DNA of 64,000 nucleotides from Neisseria bacilliformis. GTDB lineage: Bacteria > Pseudomonadota > Gammaproteobacteria > Burkholderiales > Neisseriaceae. Shown piece by piece: positions 1 through 10,212 of the stretch (positions are counted from its first letter, which is position 1; each line of letters begins with the position of its first letter). The stretch lies in assembly GCF_014055025.1 (NCBI RefSeq), contig NZ_CP059571.1, positions 1,550,001 through 1,614,000 on the forward strand, read 5' to 3'. The notes under the pieces were generated by a model that ran no database searches, had not been told where the DNA came from, and saw only the letters and a list, made by a program, of their open reading frames with translations. The position numbers and the translations under genes were made by a program.

Positions 1-1
1 G

Positions 2-529
2 CAGGCATGGAGGCCGTCTGAAAACACATACCGCGGATTTTCAGACGGCCAAAACCCCGCCTTCGCGCGCATCGCCGCCGCCCCCTCGCTCACCGCCGCC
101 CTGCGCGCCCTGCCGCACACCTTCGCCGTGCGCCTGCTGCACCTGGGCGAAGCCGAAGCCTCCCCGCTTTTGGGCGACACTTTTACCGCCGCGCCGCCCT
201 TCTGCCGCGACGTATACCTCTGCCTCGACGGCGTCCCCGCCATATGGGCGCGCAGCCAGTGCCCGCCCGATTCCGCCTTCTGGCGCGACATCCTAAACTG
301 CGGCAGCCGCCCGCTGGGCGAAACCCTCTTCGGCGGCCTCCCCGGCCTCAGCCGCAGCCCCCTGCAATACGCCCGCCCCCGCCCCGGCCTCATCCCCCAA
401 GCCCCCGCTGCCTTGCTCGCCCGCCGCTCCTTCTTCACCCACCAAGGCCAAACCCTCGGCCTGACCGAATGCTTCCTGCCCCCCCTCGCGCAGCTTGCAA
501 AAGCGGCGGCAAGCGCAGAGGCCGTCTGA
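2..529 (+). CDS. ubiC: Chorismate--pyruvate lyase (UbiC), 5' end outside window
   Basis: UbiC releases pyruvate from chorismate to give 4-hydroxybenzoate, the first committed step of ubiquinone synthesis, in the cytoplasm. The frame is open from the left edge and keeps family features: APSLTAALR near the N-terminus, then CRDVYLCLDGVPAIWARS, RSPLQYA and a C-terminal LTECFLPPL. A GTG at 128 would give only 133 residues and would drop the SLT region, so the gene must start before the window. A paired uptake sequence (11-50) lies in frame and would encode a short insert before APSLT. The stop TGA is supplied by the uptake sequence at 519-530, giving a C-terminal EAV. Confidence 0.85.
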   Translation, partial: QAWRPSENTYRGFSDGQNPAFARIAAAPSLTAALRALPHTFAVRLLHLGEAEASPLLGDTFTAAPPFCRDVYLCLDGVPAIWARSQCPPDSAFWRDILNCGSRPLGETLFGGLPGLSRSPLQYARPRPGLIPQAPAALLARRSFFTHQGQTLGLTECFLPPLAQLAKAAASAEAV

Positions 530-597
530 AAACAAAGTTAAAACCGCCCGCCGCCCGCAACCCGTTTTCAAACACGAAACCCGTTTTCAGACGGCCT
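519..597 (+). terminator. Inverted uptake-sequence pair after ubiC
   Basis: AGGCCGTCTGAA at 519-530 is matched by its reverse complement at 586-597, with about 55 bases between. The loop is long, so termination may be weak. The first copy overlaps the ubiC stop codon. Confidence 0.45.
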
Positions 598-645
598 CAA
601 ACACCCCAAACACCGCCCGCCCCCAATCCCCACCGGAACAAAAAC

Positions 646-1428
646 ATGGACAAACTCACCCTCGCCCTCATCACCAAAAACGAAGCCGCCAACCTCGCCG
701 CCTGCCTCGACAGCGCCAAACCCCTCGCCTGCCCCATCGTCATCATCGACTCCGGCAGCACCGACGACACCCCCGCCATCGCCGAACGCTACGGCGCGCA
801 ATTCCACGTCTTCCCCGACTGGCCCGGCTTCGGCCCGCAGCGCAACCGCGCCCACCCCCACATCCATACCGACTGGGTACTCTGGCTAGACGCCGACGAA
901 CGCCTCACCCCAGAACTGTGCCGCAGCATCCAAGCCGCCGTCGCCGCCACCCCCGCCGACGGCCGGACCGCCTTCGCCTTCAACCGCCTGAGCAACACCT
1001 TCGGCAAATTCATCCGCCACAGCGGCTGGTATCCCGACTGGGTCGTCCGCCTCTACCCCGCCGCCCACGCCCGATACAGCGACGACCTCATCCACGAAAA
1101 AGTCCTCCTGCCCGCAAACTGCCGCACCGGAAAACTCAGCGGCGACTGCCTGCACTACACCTACGCCACCCTCGACCAATTCCTGCAAAAACAAAACCTG
1201 TACAGCACCGCCTGGGCCGAACAACGCCGCCTGCACATGAAACGCACCGGCCTTGCCGCCGCCTTCCTGCACAGCACCGCCGCCTTCGTCAAAATGTACC
1301 TCCTCAAAGCCGGCTTCCTCGACGGCCGCCACGGCCTCCTCCTCGCCGCCCTCTCCGCCCAATCCGCCTTCAACAAATACGCCGCCCTCTGGCTCGCCGC
1401 CAACACCCCGCCCGAACAGGACAAATAA
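646..1428 (+). CDS. lgtF: Glycosyltransferase family 2, LgtF/WaaE-like
   Basis: 260 residues. The N-terminus LTLALITKNEAANLAACL, the IIDSGSTDDT loop and the LWLDADERLTPE segment (DxD-type metal site) are typical of GT-A fold family 2 enzymes. RHSGWYPDWVVRLYP and a basic C-terminal half are typical of the LgtF/WaaE (KdtX) group, which adds glucose to a heptose of the lipooligosaccharide inner core at the cytoplasmic membrane. The ATG at 646 follows GGAACAAAAAC and fits the family start; the longer upstream frame overlaps ubiC and reads through uptake sequences. Assignment as LgtF rather than another core transferase is inference. Confidence 0.7.
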   Translation: MDKLTLALITKNEAANLAACLDSAKPLACPIVIIDSGSTDDTPAIAERYGAQFHVFPDWPGFGPQRNRAHPHIHTDWVLWLDADERLTPELCRSIQAAVAATPADGRTAFAFNRLSNTFGKFIRHSGWYPDWVVRLYPAAHARYSDDLIHEKVLLPANCRTGKLSGDCLHYTYATLDQFLQKQNLYSTAWAEQRRLHMKRTGLAAAFLHSTAAFVKMYLLKAGFLDGRHGLLLAALSAQSAFNKYAALWLAANTPPEQDK

Positions 1429-1432
1429 ACCG

Positions 1433-1470
1433 AAGAGGCCGTCTGAAAAACGTTTTTCAGACGGCCTCTT
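1433..1470 (+). terminator. Palindromic uptake-sequence terminator after the glycosyltransferase
   Basis: A nearly perfect palindrome in which AGGCCGTCTGAA (1436-1447) faces its complement (1456-1467) across a very short loop, flanked by AAG/CTT, 5 bases after the stop codon. Confidence 0.75.
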
Positions 1471-1737
1471 CGTTAGGCAGGCGTATGGCGCAAACCACGC
1501 ACGCGGTTTCTGTGTTGCGGCGATTGCTTGGGCGACAGGAACACGAGAGACCGTCCCCGCCTGCGCTGTGAGGCCGTCTGAAAGCGCAGCTTCGGCACAG
1601 CCAAAATCCGGTTTCGGCACACAAAAGGCCGTCTGAAAAACGTTTTTCAGACGGCCTCTGGTTTATGCGGCGCAAACCGCGTGCGCCGCCTTGGGGGCAT
1701 ACACCACATCGGTTTCGGCACGGGCGGGATGGCAAAC
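1471..1737. repeat. Repeat-filled spacer with uptake sequences
   Basis: No gene seen. The spacer holds a GC-rich palindromic repeat of the type GGCGCAAACCACGCACGCGG (near 1486), a single uptake sequence at 1571, an inverted uptake pair at 1626-1657 and a second partial copy of the GC-rich repeat (near 1668). Confidence 0.6.
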
Positions 1738-1777
1738 AGGCCGTCTGAAAAGCAGATTGTACGTTTTCAGACGGCCT
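1738..1777 (-). terminator. Uptake-sequence hairpin after fadL
   Basis: AGGCCGTCTGAA at 1738-1749 pairs with its complement at 1766-1777. It lies just beyond the stop of the minus-strand fadL gene and is the obvious transcription end for it. Confidence 0.65.
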
Positions 1778-1804
1778 CTTGCCTGTGCGGCGTTTGCCCG
1801 CGCC

Positions 1805-3187
1805 TCAGCGGAATTTGTAGGTGTACTGCACGCCCAAAATATCAGCGTGGTTTTTGAACGAGGCGGCGGCGCGGCCTTTGCTGTCCACGTCGTAGCCGGT
1901 GGCGGGCGCGCCCTCGAAGCGGGCGTCGTTGATGTGGATGTGGCTGTATGCCAGGTCGAACACGTGGCGTTTGCCGCGCGTGTATTTCACGCCGGCGGAA
2001 TACCAGATGCGGTTGCCGTCGGGCAGGGTGTTGAGGCGGCTTTGCGCGCCGCGCACGGGGCTTTGGTCGAAGGCGATGCCGGCGCGCAGTTGCAGCGGGC
2101 CGCTGTATTGGTATGCGCCGCCGAGGGCGATTTTGTAGGTGTTGCGCCAGTTGGGGGTGATGACGGTGCGGTCGGAGCGGGCGGCCACGGCGGCTTTGCT
2201 GTTTTCAAACACGAGTTCGGCGCGGTTGAAGCGGCTGTGGCGCGTCCAGGTGAGGTCGGCGAACAGGCTGGTTTTCGCGCCGGCTTTGTACATGCCGTGC
2301 ACGGAGAGGGATTCGGGGGTGGTGATGCGCACATGGGCTTTTTCGTGTGGTTTGTAGCCGAAGCTGCCGCCGATGAGTGCCTGGTAGGCGGATTGGCCGC
2401 CCAGCTGCGGCAGGGGGGTGGCAACGGCCGCGCCGTCGGGCTGCCAGTCGGCGGTGCCGCGGATGTTGTGGCTGATTTTGGAGCGGTAGTTCGCGCCGAG
2501 GCGCACGCGCTCGTTTACGTCCCACAGCCAGCCGATTTGGTAGCCGAAGCCCCAGTCCTTGCCTTTGACTTCGGCGTGGCCGTCTGAAAGGCCGCTGTGC
2601 GCGCCGAGGCGGCCGGAGGCGTTCCAGTCGGCGTATTTGCGCAGCTCGGCGGTGGAATATTGGGCGATGAGGCCGGCGGCGGCGGCGTGGCGCGGGCTGA
2701 TTTTGTAGGCGGCGACGGGTTCGATGGCGATGGTGGTGAGGCCGAGTTTGTTGAGGTGGTGGCGCAGCACCGAGCTTTTGCCGTATTCGGTGGACGAGGC
2801 GAAGGGGACGTACACGCCCAAGCCGAGCGTCCAATTGCCGTTGAGTTTGTACGCGCCGTAGAGGTGGGGCGCGGGCACGATGTCTTTGGTGATTTTGCCC
2901 GAGGTTTCGCCCGCCACGCGGCCGCCGCGCAGGTATTGCGCCTCGGCGTCGGCGTAGGCGATGTGCGGGGCGACGATGTTGACGGCGGCGGTGATTTCGC
3001 TGCTGTCGAGTTTGGCCAGACCGGCGGGGTTGTAGAAAATGGTGGCCGAATCGGCGGCTTCGGCAGCAGCGGCGTTGGCCGTGCCCTGCGCGGTTACCGA
3101 CTGCGTGCCGAAATGGTAGCCCGAGGCTTGGGCTTGGGCGGCGAAGGCGGCGGCGGTAAGGCAGGCGAGTGTGCGGAGGCGGTTCAT
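1805..3187 (-). CDS. fadL: Outer membrane protein transport protein, OmpP1/FadL family
   Basis: 460 residues. A signal peptide (MNRLRTLACLTAAAFAAQAQA) is followed by the FadL N-terminus SGYHFGTQSVTAQGTANA and the signature ADSATIFYNPAGLAKL. FadL proteins are 14-strand outer membrane channels that take up hydrophobic substrates such as fatty acids by lateral diffusion. Strand-like alternating segments continue to the C-terminus, which ends VQYTYKFR. The gene stands alone, with an uptake-sequence terminator downstream. An uptake-type sequence lies inside the frame near 2580. Substrate is not predictable from sequence. Confidence 0.9.
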   Translation of the reverse strand: MNRLRTLACLTAAAFAAQAQASGYHFGTQSVTAQGTANAAAAEAADSATIFYNPAGLAKLDSSEITAAVNIVAPHIAYADAEAQYLRGGRVAGETSGKITKDIVPAPHLYGAYKLNGNWTLGLGVYVPFASSTEYGKSSVLRHHLNKLGLTTIAIEPVAAYKISPRHAAAAGLIAQYSTAELRKYADWNASGRLGAHSGLSDGHAEVKGKDWGFGYQIGWLWDVNERVRLGANYRSKISHNIRGTADWQPDGAAVATPLPQLGGQSAYQALIGGSFGYKPHEKAHVRITTPESLSVHGMYKAGAKTSLFADLTWTRHSRFNRAELVFENSKAAVAARSDRTVITPNWRNTYKIALGGAYQYSGPLQLRAGIAFDQSPVRGAQSRLNTLPDGNRIWYSAGVKYTRGKRHVFDLAYSHIHINDARFEGAPATGYDVDSKGRAAASFKNHADILGVQYTYKFR

Positions 3188-3369
3188 TGGTTTGGTTTCT
3201 GTTTAAAGCAAAAGCTCGGATTTTAACAAAACACCGCATCGGGCAAACATTTTTTTGCAAACCGTTTATAACCAAAGGCCATAACCCGCCCGCAAACGGT
3301 TCTTTCCCTTTTCAGACGGCCTGCCGTACAGTGCCCGCTTTTCCGCAATCCGCCAACAAAGGACACGCC

Positions 3370-4422
3370 ATGACCGCCAAACCCCTCGCCGCCCTCGCCT
3401 TCGCCGCCGCCCTCGCCGCCTGTGCCCCCGACAAGGGCGCGCAAAACGCCGCCTCCGACGGCAGCGCGCCCGCCGCCTCCGGCAGCATCAAACTGCTCAA
3501 CGTCTCCTACGACGTCGCCCGCGATTTATACAAAGAATACAACCCCCTGTTTGTTAAAGAATACCAAGCCGAACACCCCGGCACCGAAATCACCGTCCAG
3601 CAGTCGCACGGCGGATCGAGCAAACAGGCACTGGCCGTGGCCAACGGCTTACAGGCCGACGTGGTAACCATGAACCAGGGCTCCGACATCGACCTGCTGG
3701 TGAAAAAAGGGCTGGTCAAAGCCGACTGGCGCAAAGCCTTCCCCAACGACGCCTCCCCCTTCACCAGCGCGAGCGTCTTCCTCGTGCGCAAAGGCAACCC
3801 CAAACAAATCAAAGACTGGGGCGATTTGGCCAAAGACGGCGTGAAACTCGTCATCGCCAACCCCAAAACCTCCGGCAACGGCCGCTACACCTACCTCGGC
3901 GCATACGGCTACGCCCTCAAAAACAACGGCGGCAAGCACGACCAGGCCCGCGCCTACCTGAAAAAAATGCTCGCCAACGTCGAAGTGTTTGAGAGCGGCG
4001 GCCGCTCCGCCACCACCACCTTCATGCAGCGCAAACTCGGCGACGTGCTGGTAACCTTTGAAAACGAAGCCAATTTGTCGGCCAAACAGTTCGGCGACGG
4101 CCAATACGAAATTGTCTACCCCGCATACACCATCCGCATGGACAGCTCCGTCGCCGTCGTCGACAGCGTCGCCGCCAAACGCGGCACACGCGAAGCCGCC
4201 GCCGAATATCTCGCCCGCCTGTGGCAAAAACCCGCGCAGGAAATCGGCGCGAAACTCTACCTGCGCCCCGCCGACCCCGCCGTCCTCGCCGCCCACGCCG
4301 CCGAACTGCCCCCGCTGGAAACCTTCGACCCCAACGCCGTCTTCGGTCCCTGGGACAAAATCATGGCCGAACACTTCGCCGACGGCGGCCTGTTCGACCA
4401 ACTGGCCGAGCGCGACAAATAG
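3370..4422 (+). CDS. sbp: Sulfate ABC transporter substrate-binding lipoprotein
   Basis: 350 residues. A short signal peptide ends in the lipobox LAAC, so the mature protein is probably lipid-anchored, as expected in Neisseria. The body matches Sbp/CysP: LLNVSYDVARDLYKEYN, VQQSHGGSSKQALAV, VTMNQGSDIDLL, NPKTSGNGRYTYL and FESGGRSATTTF are all sulfate-binding family signatures. It would deliver sulfate or thiosulfate to a CysTWA permease, whose genes are not in this window. The ATG at 3370 follows AAAGGACACGCC; the upstream longer frame overlaps the fadL promoter region. Confidence 0.9.
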   Translation: MTAKPLAALAFAAALAACAPDKGAQNAASDGSAPAASGSIKLLNVSYDVARDLYKEYNPLFVKEYQAEHPGTEITVQQSHGGSSKQALAVANGLQADVVTMNQGSDIDLLVKKGLVKADWRKAFPNDASPFTSASVFLVRKGNPKQIKDWGDLAKDGVKLVIANPKTSGNGRYTYLGAYGYALKNNGGKHDQARAYLKKMLANVEVFESGGRSATTTFMQRKLGDVLVTFENEANLSAKQFGDGQYEIVYPAYTIRMDSSVAVVDSVAAKRGTREAAAEYLARLWQKPAQEIGAKLYLRPADPAVLAAHAAELPPLETFDPNAVFGPWDKIMAEHFADGGLFDQLAERDK

Positions 4423-4461
4423 CCCGCTCACACGTGCGCACCGGCGCGGCGTATAAAGAAC

Positions 4462-4502
4462 AGGCCGTCTGAAAAACTGTTTTACGGATTTTCAGACGGC
4501 CT
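4462..4502 (+). terminator. Uptake-sequence hairpin after sbp
   Basis: Inverted AGGCCGTCTGAA pair (4462-4473 and 4491-4502) 40 bases after the sbp stop codon. Confidence 0.7.
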
Positions 4503-4538
4503 CTTCCCATCCGCCCCGTACCGAACCCGGTGTAGCGG

Positions 4539-4602
4539 GCAGGTTGGATTGCAAACCGAACATTGGCCGGTTGCGTAGATGTTGGTCTCGACCCAACCTA
4601 CC
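4539..4602. repeat. REP-like palindrome, GTTGGGT family
   Basis: Two inverted arms, CAGGTTGGATTGCAAACCGA and TGTTGGTCTCGACCCAACCT, form a bipartite element of the same family that flanks the RAYT gene at 32357. A lone uptake sequence follows at 4610. Confidence 0.6.
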
Positions 4603-4688
4603 TTGGCTTTCAGACGGCCTCTTACGCTTCCGCCACACCCCAAAAACGTGTGCGTCGCTTCGGGCAACACACCCTACCCCAACGGCAG

Positions 4689-4720
4689 AGGCCGTCTGAA
4701 AATATATTTTCAGACGGCCT
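4689..4720 (-). terminator. Uptake-sequence hairpin after pyrG
   Basis: Inverted uptake pair with a short AT-rich loop, directly beyond the minus-strand pyrG stop codon at 4738-4740. Confidence 0.7.
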
Positions 4721-4737
4721 CTGTGTCGTTTCGGGCT

Positions 4738-6405
<1,668 letters not shown>

Positions 6406-6438
6406 TTAACGTTTCCCGCAGGCCGCCGCAACACAATG

Positions 6439-6493
6439 AGGCCGTCTGAAAAACGGGTTTCGGCTGCGCCGAAGCTGCGCTTTCAGACGGCCT
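6439..6493 (-). terminator. Uptake-sequence hairpin between hemA and pyrG
   Basis: AGGCCGTCTGAA (6439-6450) and its complement (6482-6493) flank a GC-rich insert. It lies 23 bases past the hemA stop codon. Confidence 0.6.
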
Positions 6494-6515
6494 CAATGCC
6501 TCGCTGCTGCTTCAA

Positions 6516-7778
6516 CTAAGGCTTTTGCAGCGGATGGCTGAGGTGGTAAATCTGCGCCACGGCTTCGACCAGGCCGCTGTCGCTGCCGCCGGCTTTGGAG
6601 AGGGTGTGGGTGGGCGAGTGCAGCAGCTTGTTGGTCAGCTGCACGGAGAGGCGTTCGAGCACTTCTTCGGGCGACGCGCCTTTGGCCAGCTGCTTCATCG
6701 CGTTTTCGAGCACATGGCGGCGGGCGCGTTCGCCTTCGTCGCGCAGGGCGCGGATGAGGGGGACGTTCTCACGGCTTTTCTGCCATTCTAGAAACTCGGC
6801 AACCTTTTGTTCCACCATCACTTCGGCTTCGGCGGCGGCCTTCTGCCGCGCTTCGCGCCCGCTCTGCACCACGCCGGCCATGTCGTCCACGGTGTAGAGG
6901 TACACGTCGTCCAACTCGGCGATTTCGGCTTCGATGTCGCGCGGCACGGCCAAATCGAGCATGAACACGGGCATCTGCCCGCGCTGTTTGAGGGCGCGTT
7001 CGGCCATGCCTTTGCCGATAACAGGCAGCGGGCTGGCGGTGGAGGAAATGACCACGTCGTATTGATGGAGGATTTCGGGGATGTCGGACAACAGGCAGGA
7101 CTCGGCGTTGATGCCGAGTTTGCCGCACAGTTCTTCGGCGCGCGCCAGGGTGCGGTTGGCCACGGTCATCAGGCGCGGATTCTCAGCGGCGAAATAGGTG
7201 GCGACCAGTTCGATCATCTCGCCCGCGCCCACGAAAAGGACGTTGAGTTTGCCGACGGACGGGAAGATTTGCGCGGCCATTTTCACGGCGGCGGCGGCCA
7301 TGGAAACGGAATGCTCGCCCACGGCCGTGCCGCTGCGGATTTCTTTGGCGACGGAAAAAGTTTTTTGAAACAGCGCGTTGAGCCATGTGCCGACGGTGTT
7401 TTGCTCTTGGGCGGCGTTTACCGCGTCTTTGATCTGGCCGAGAATCTGCGGCTCGCCCAGCACCATGCTGTCCAGCCCGCAGGCAACGCGGAAGGCGTGG
7501 CGCACGGTGTCGGTACAGCCGTAGGTGTAAAGATAGGGGCGGATTTCGGCGGCGGGCAGGGACTGGTAGGCGGCGAGCCATTCGGTAACGGCGGCGGGCT
7601 CGCCCACGCAGTAAAGCTCGGTGCGGTTGCAGGTGGAGAGGATGACGGCTTCGCCCGCCGCGCCGCTGTCGAGCAGGCTGTTGACCGCATCGGGCAGCTT
7701 TTCGGCGGCAAAAGCGAGCTTTTCGCGGATGCCGAGCGGCGCGGTTTGGTGGTTCAGTCCGATAACGGTGAGCTGCAT
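6516..7778 (-). CDS. hemA: Glutamyl-tRNA reductase
   Basis: 420 residues. It reduces glutamate on tRNA-Glu to glutamate-1-semialdehyde, the first step of C5-pathway tetrapyrrole synthesis. The start MQLTVIGLNHQTAPLGIREK and the catalytic cysteine in ILSTCNRTELYC (Cys50) are clear. The NADPH-binding VLFVGAGEMIELVATYF and the C-terminal dimerisation domain follow. I place the start at 7778 because family members begin at this MQLT; a longer frame to 7814 adds 12 unmatched residues. A tRNA-Glu gene, its substrate source, lies at 57952. Confidence 0.97.
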   Translation of the reverse strand: MQLTVIGLNHQTAPLGIREKLAFAAEKLPDAVNSLLDSGAAGEAVILSTCNRTELYCVGEPAAVTEWLAAYQSLPAAEIRPYLYTYGCTDTVRHAFRVACGLDSMVLGEPQILGQIKDAVNAAQEQNTVGTWLNALFQKTFSVAKEIRSGTAVGEHSVSMAAAAVKMAAQIFPSVGKLNVLFVGAGEMIELVATYFAAENPRLMTVANRTLARAEELCGKLGINAESCLLSDIPEILHQYDVVISSTASPLPVIGKGMAERALKQRGQMPVFMLDLAVPRDIEAEIAELDDVYLYTVDDMAGVVQSGREARQKAAAEAEVMVEQKVAEFLEWQKSRENVPLIRALRDEGERARRHVLENAMKQLAKGASPEEVLERLSVQLTNKLLHSPTHTLSKAGGSDSGLVEAVAQIYHLSHPLQKP

Positions 7779-7931
7779 GGGAAAACGGGGGCGTGGGCGG
7801 AAAAAACGGTGCATTATAGCAAATTCAAACGCCCCTGCCGCCCGAAAGTGCCGCCGCAGGGCGGGATTGAAATCATGAATGGCGGCAATAAACGGCTCTT
7901 GCGCGCGCAGCGGGAAAAGCGCAAACAGGCG

Positions 7932-7937
7932 TATAAT
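7932..7937 (+). promoter_or_regulatory. Probable -10 element for ccoG
   Basis: A TATAAT hexamer about 75 bases before the ccoG start, in the hemA-ccoG divergent spacer. I see no convincing -35. Confidence 0.4.
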
Positions 7938-8012
7938 TGCGTGTTATATCAAGCGATAAATGCAAACAAAAACATTCCGCGAACCAAACCCCGACACCAA
8001 AAGGAACACATC

Positions 8013-9545
8013 ATGGCCGAACCCAAAAAAGCCGAAGCGGCAAACGCCGCGCCGCAGGGGGAACAACCCGCCGCGCAGTCGGAAAAACCGGCTGGCAAAC
8101 CGGCCGCCAAAACCGCCCCCGCCGCCAAAGCCAAAGCGGCGGGCAAACCCAAAGAGCAGGTCATCAAACTCTACGAAGCGGGCAAGCGCATCCATCCGAA
8201 AAAAGCCGAAGGCCGCTTCGCCAAGCTGCGCATCGCCGCCATCCTCGCCACCCAGTTTGTCTTCTACTGCATCCCGTGGTTCAACTGGTCGGGGCGGCAG
8301 GCCGTGCTGTTCGACATCCCCAACCGCCATTTCTTCATCTTCGGCCTCTCCTTCGGCATGGCCGACCTGATCTATCTCGCCCTGCTGCTGATTATCAGCG
8401 CGTTCGGCCTCTTCTGGTGGACAACCGTGGCCGGACGCCTGTGGTGCGGCTATGCCTGCCCGCAGACGGTCTATACCGAAATCATGCTGTGGATCGACCA
8501 TTTCGTCGAAGGCGACCGCAACAAGCGCATGAAGCTCGACAAAGAGCCGTGGAATCTGCGCAAAATCCGCATCAAATTCACTAAATACCTGATTATCTTC
8601 GCCGTTTGCGCCTGGACCGGCATCACCTTCGCCGGCTGGTTTACCCCCATCCGCGAATTCGTCCCCGCCGTATTCACCATGCAGGCCGGCGGCACGGCAT
8701 TGTTTGCCGCCGCCTTCTACGGCTTCGTAACCTGGCTGTTTGCCCACCAAATGCGCGAGCAGGTGTGCAAACACATGTGCCCCTACGCCCGCTTCCAAAG
8801 CGCGATGTTCGACCCCGACACCCTCATCATCTCGTACGACACCGAACGCGGCGAACCGCGCGGCGCGCGCAAAAAAACCGTCGCGCGCGGCGAAACCGAC
8901 TTGGGCGACTGCATCAACTGCACCATGTGCGTGCAGGTCTGCCCCGTCGGCATCGACATCCGCGACGGCCTGCAATACGAATGCATCGGCTGCGCCGCCT
9001 GCATCGACGCCTGCGACGAAGTCATGGACAAAATGGGCTACCCGCGCGGCCTCATCCGCTACACCACCGAAAACGTGCTCGAACACAAATACACCGACGG
9101 CGACATCAAAAAACAAATGCTGCGCCCGCGCGTCATCGGCTATGGTGCCGTGCTGGCCGCTGCCGTCGTCGCCTTCCTCATCGGTGTGTCCACCCGCCAG
9201 ACCCTGCGCGTGGACATCATCAAAGACCGCGGCGTGATGGTGCGCGAAAACAGCAAAGGCTGGCTCGAAAACGCCTACAACCTGCGCATCATCAACAACA
9301 GCGAAAAACCGCAAACCGTAACCGCCTCCGTAACCGGCTTCGACGACATCAAACTCACCGGCCTGCCCGCAGGCGGCATCAAAATCGGCAGCAGGGAAAC
9401 CGTAACCGTCCCCGTCCAGGTCTCCACCATCCCCGAATACGCCGACAAAGGCAGCCACCCCATCGAGTTCGCCTTCACCTACCGCGAAGACGGCCGCGAC
9501 GGTAGCCGCACCATCACCGAAAAATCCAACTTCATCGGAGAATAA
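8013..9545 (+). CDS. ccoG: Cytochrome c oxidase accessory protein CcoG (FixG/RdxA)
   Basis: 510 residues. An unusual Ala/Lys/Pro-rich N-terminal 50 residues precede a membrane domain with TQFVFYCIPWFNW and the redox motif CGYACPQTVYTE. Two 4Fe-4S clusters follow (CINCTMCVQVCP and CIGCAACIDAC). The C-terminal part after one more membrane segment is an Ig-like periplasmic domain. CcoG supports copper delivery and assembly of cbb3 oxidase, the only terminal oxidase of typical Neisseria. The ATG at 8013 has AAGGA 9 bases upstream. fixH follows after 3 bases, so the two are one operon. Confidence 0.95.
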   Translation: MAEPKKAEAANAAPQGEQPAAQSEKPAGKPAAKTAPAAKAKAAGKPKEQVIKLYEAGKRIHPKKAEGRFAKLRIAAILATQFVFYCIPWFNWSGRQAVLFDIPNRHFFIFGLSFGMADLIYLALLLIISAFGLFWWTTVAGRLWCGYACPQTVYTEIMLWIDHFVEGDRNKRMKLDKEPWNLRKIRIKFTKYLIIFAVCAWTGITFAGWFTPIREFVPAVFTMQAGGTALFAAAFYGFVTWLFAHQMREQVCKHMCPYARFQSAMFDPDTLIISYDTERGEPRGARKKTVARGETDLGDCINCTMCVQVCPVGIDIRDGLQYECIGCAACIDACDEVMDKMGYPRGLIRYTTENVLEHKYTDGDIKKQMLRPRVIGYGAVLAAAVVAFLIGVSTRQTLRVDIIKDRGVMVRENSKGWLENAYNLRIINNSEKPQTVTASVTGFDDIKLTGLPAGGIKIGSRETVTVPVQVSTIPEYADKGSHPIEFAFTYREDGRDGSRTITEKSNFIGE

Positions 9546-9548
9546 ACC

Positions 9549-10118
9549 ATGACCGACCGGCAGCAATCGAAAGTCTGGTACAAAGAACCCTGGCCGTGGC
9601 TCTTAATGTCCGGCCCCCTCATCGTCGTTGTCGCCGCCTTCGCAACCCTCTGGCTCGCCGCCAACAACAACTCCGACCTCGTCAGCGACGACTACTACAA
9701 AGACGGCAAACACATCGACCTCGACATCAAGCGCGACAGTGCCGCCGTCGAGCGCGGCATCAACGCCCAACTGCTCATCAGCCCCGACGGCAGCGCGGCG
9801 CGCGTCTACGTCTCCGGCCGCTTCGACGACAAAGTCCCCCTGCGCCTCACCCTCATGCACCCGGCCAAAAAAGAATTCGACCAAAGCATCGAACTGCAAC
9901 GCTCCCCCGCCCCAAAATCCGGCGACAAAACCGAATACACCGGCCGCTTCGCCAAACTGCCCCCCTCGAAACACTGGTACGTCCGCCTCGAAGACACCGC
10001 CCGCGTCTGGCGCGTGGAAAACAAATGGATCGTCGGACAAGGCGGCGCGGTCAGCCTCAACCCCATGAAAAACCTCGCCGAAGCGGCGGGCAGACAAGCA
10101 GGCGGCGCGGCACACTGA
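9549..10118 (+). CDS. FixH family protein
   Basis: 189 residues. One N-terminal membrane helix (WPWLLMSGPLIVVVAAFATL) is followed by the family motif DDYYKDGKHIDLD and a periplasmic beta-rich domain with LRLTLMHPAKKEFDQSIEL and HWYVRLED. FixH is needed for cbb3 oxidase biogenesis next to CcoI/CcoS. It begins 3 bases after ccoG. The subunit genes ccoNOP are not in the window. Confidence 0.85.
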   Translation: MTDRQQSKVWYKEPWPWLLMSGPLIVVVAAFATLWLAANNNSDLVSDDYYKDGKHIDLDIKRDSAAVERGINAQLLISPDGSAARVYVSGRFDDKVPLRLTLMHPAKKEFDQSIELQRSPAPKSGDKTEYTGRFAKLPPSKHWYVRLEDTARVWRVENKWIVGQGGAVSLNPMKNLAEAAGRQAGGAAH

Positions 10119-10141
10119 ACACCCCGCCGCCACATACTTTG

Positions 10142-10204
10142 AGGCCGTCTGAAAAACATGTTTTACGGTTTCGGCTGCGCCGAAGCTGCGCTTTCAGACG
10201 GCCT
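10142..10204 (+). terminator. Uptake-sequence hairpin after fixH
   Basis: Inverted uptake pair around the same GC-rich insert (GGCTGCGCCGAAGCTGCGC) that is found at 6439-6493. Confidence 0.6.
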
Positions 10205-10212
10205 CAAAATCA

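Noticed and set aside
1691-2587. 298-codon plus-strand frame over fadL
   Set aside because: It lies antisense to a clear FadL gene and its residues are Gly/Val/Ala/Phe-rich, typical of a shadow frame in GC-rich DNA.
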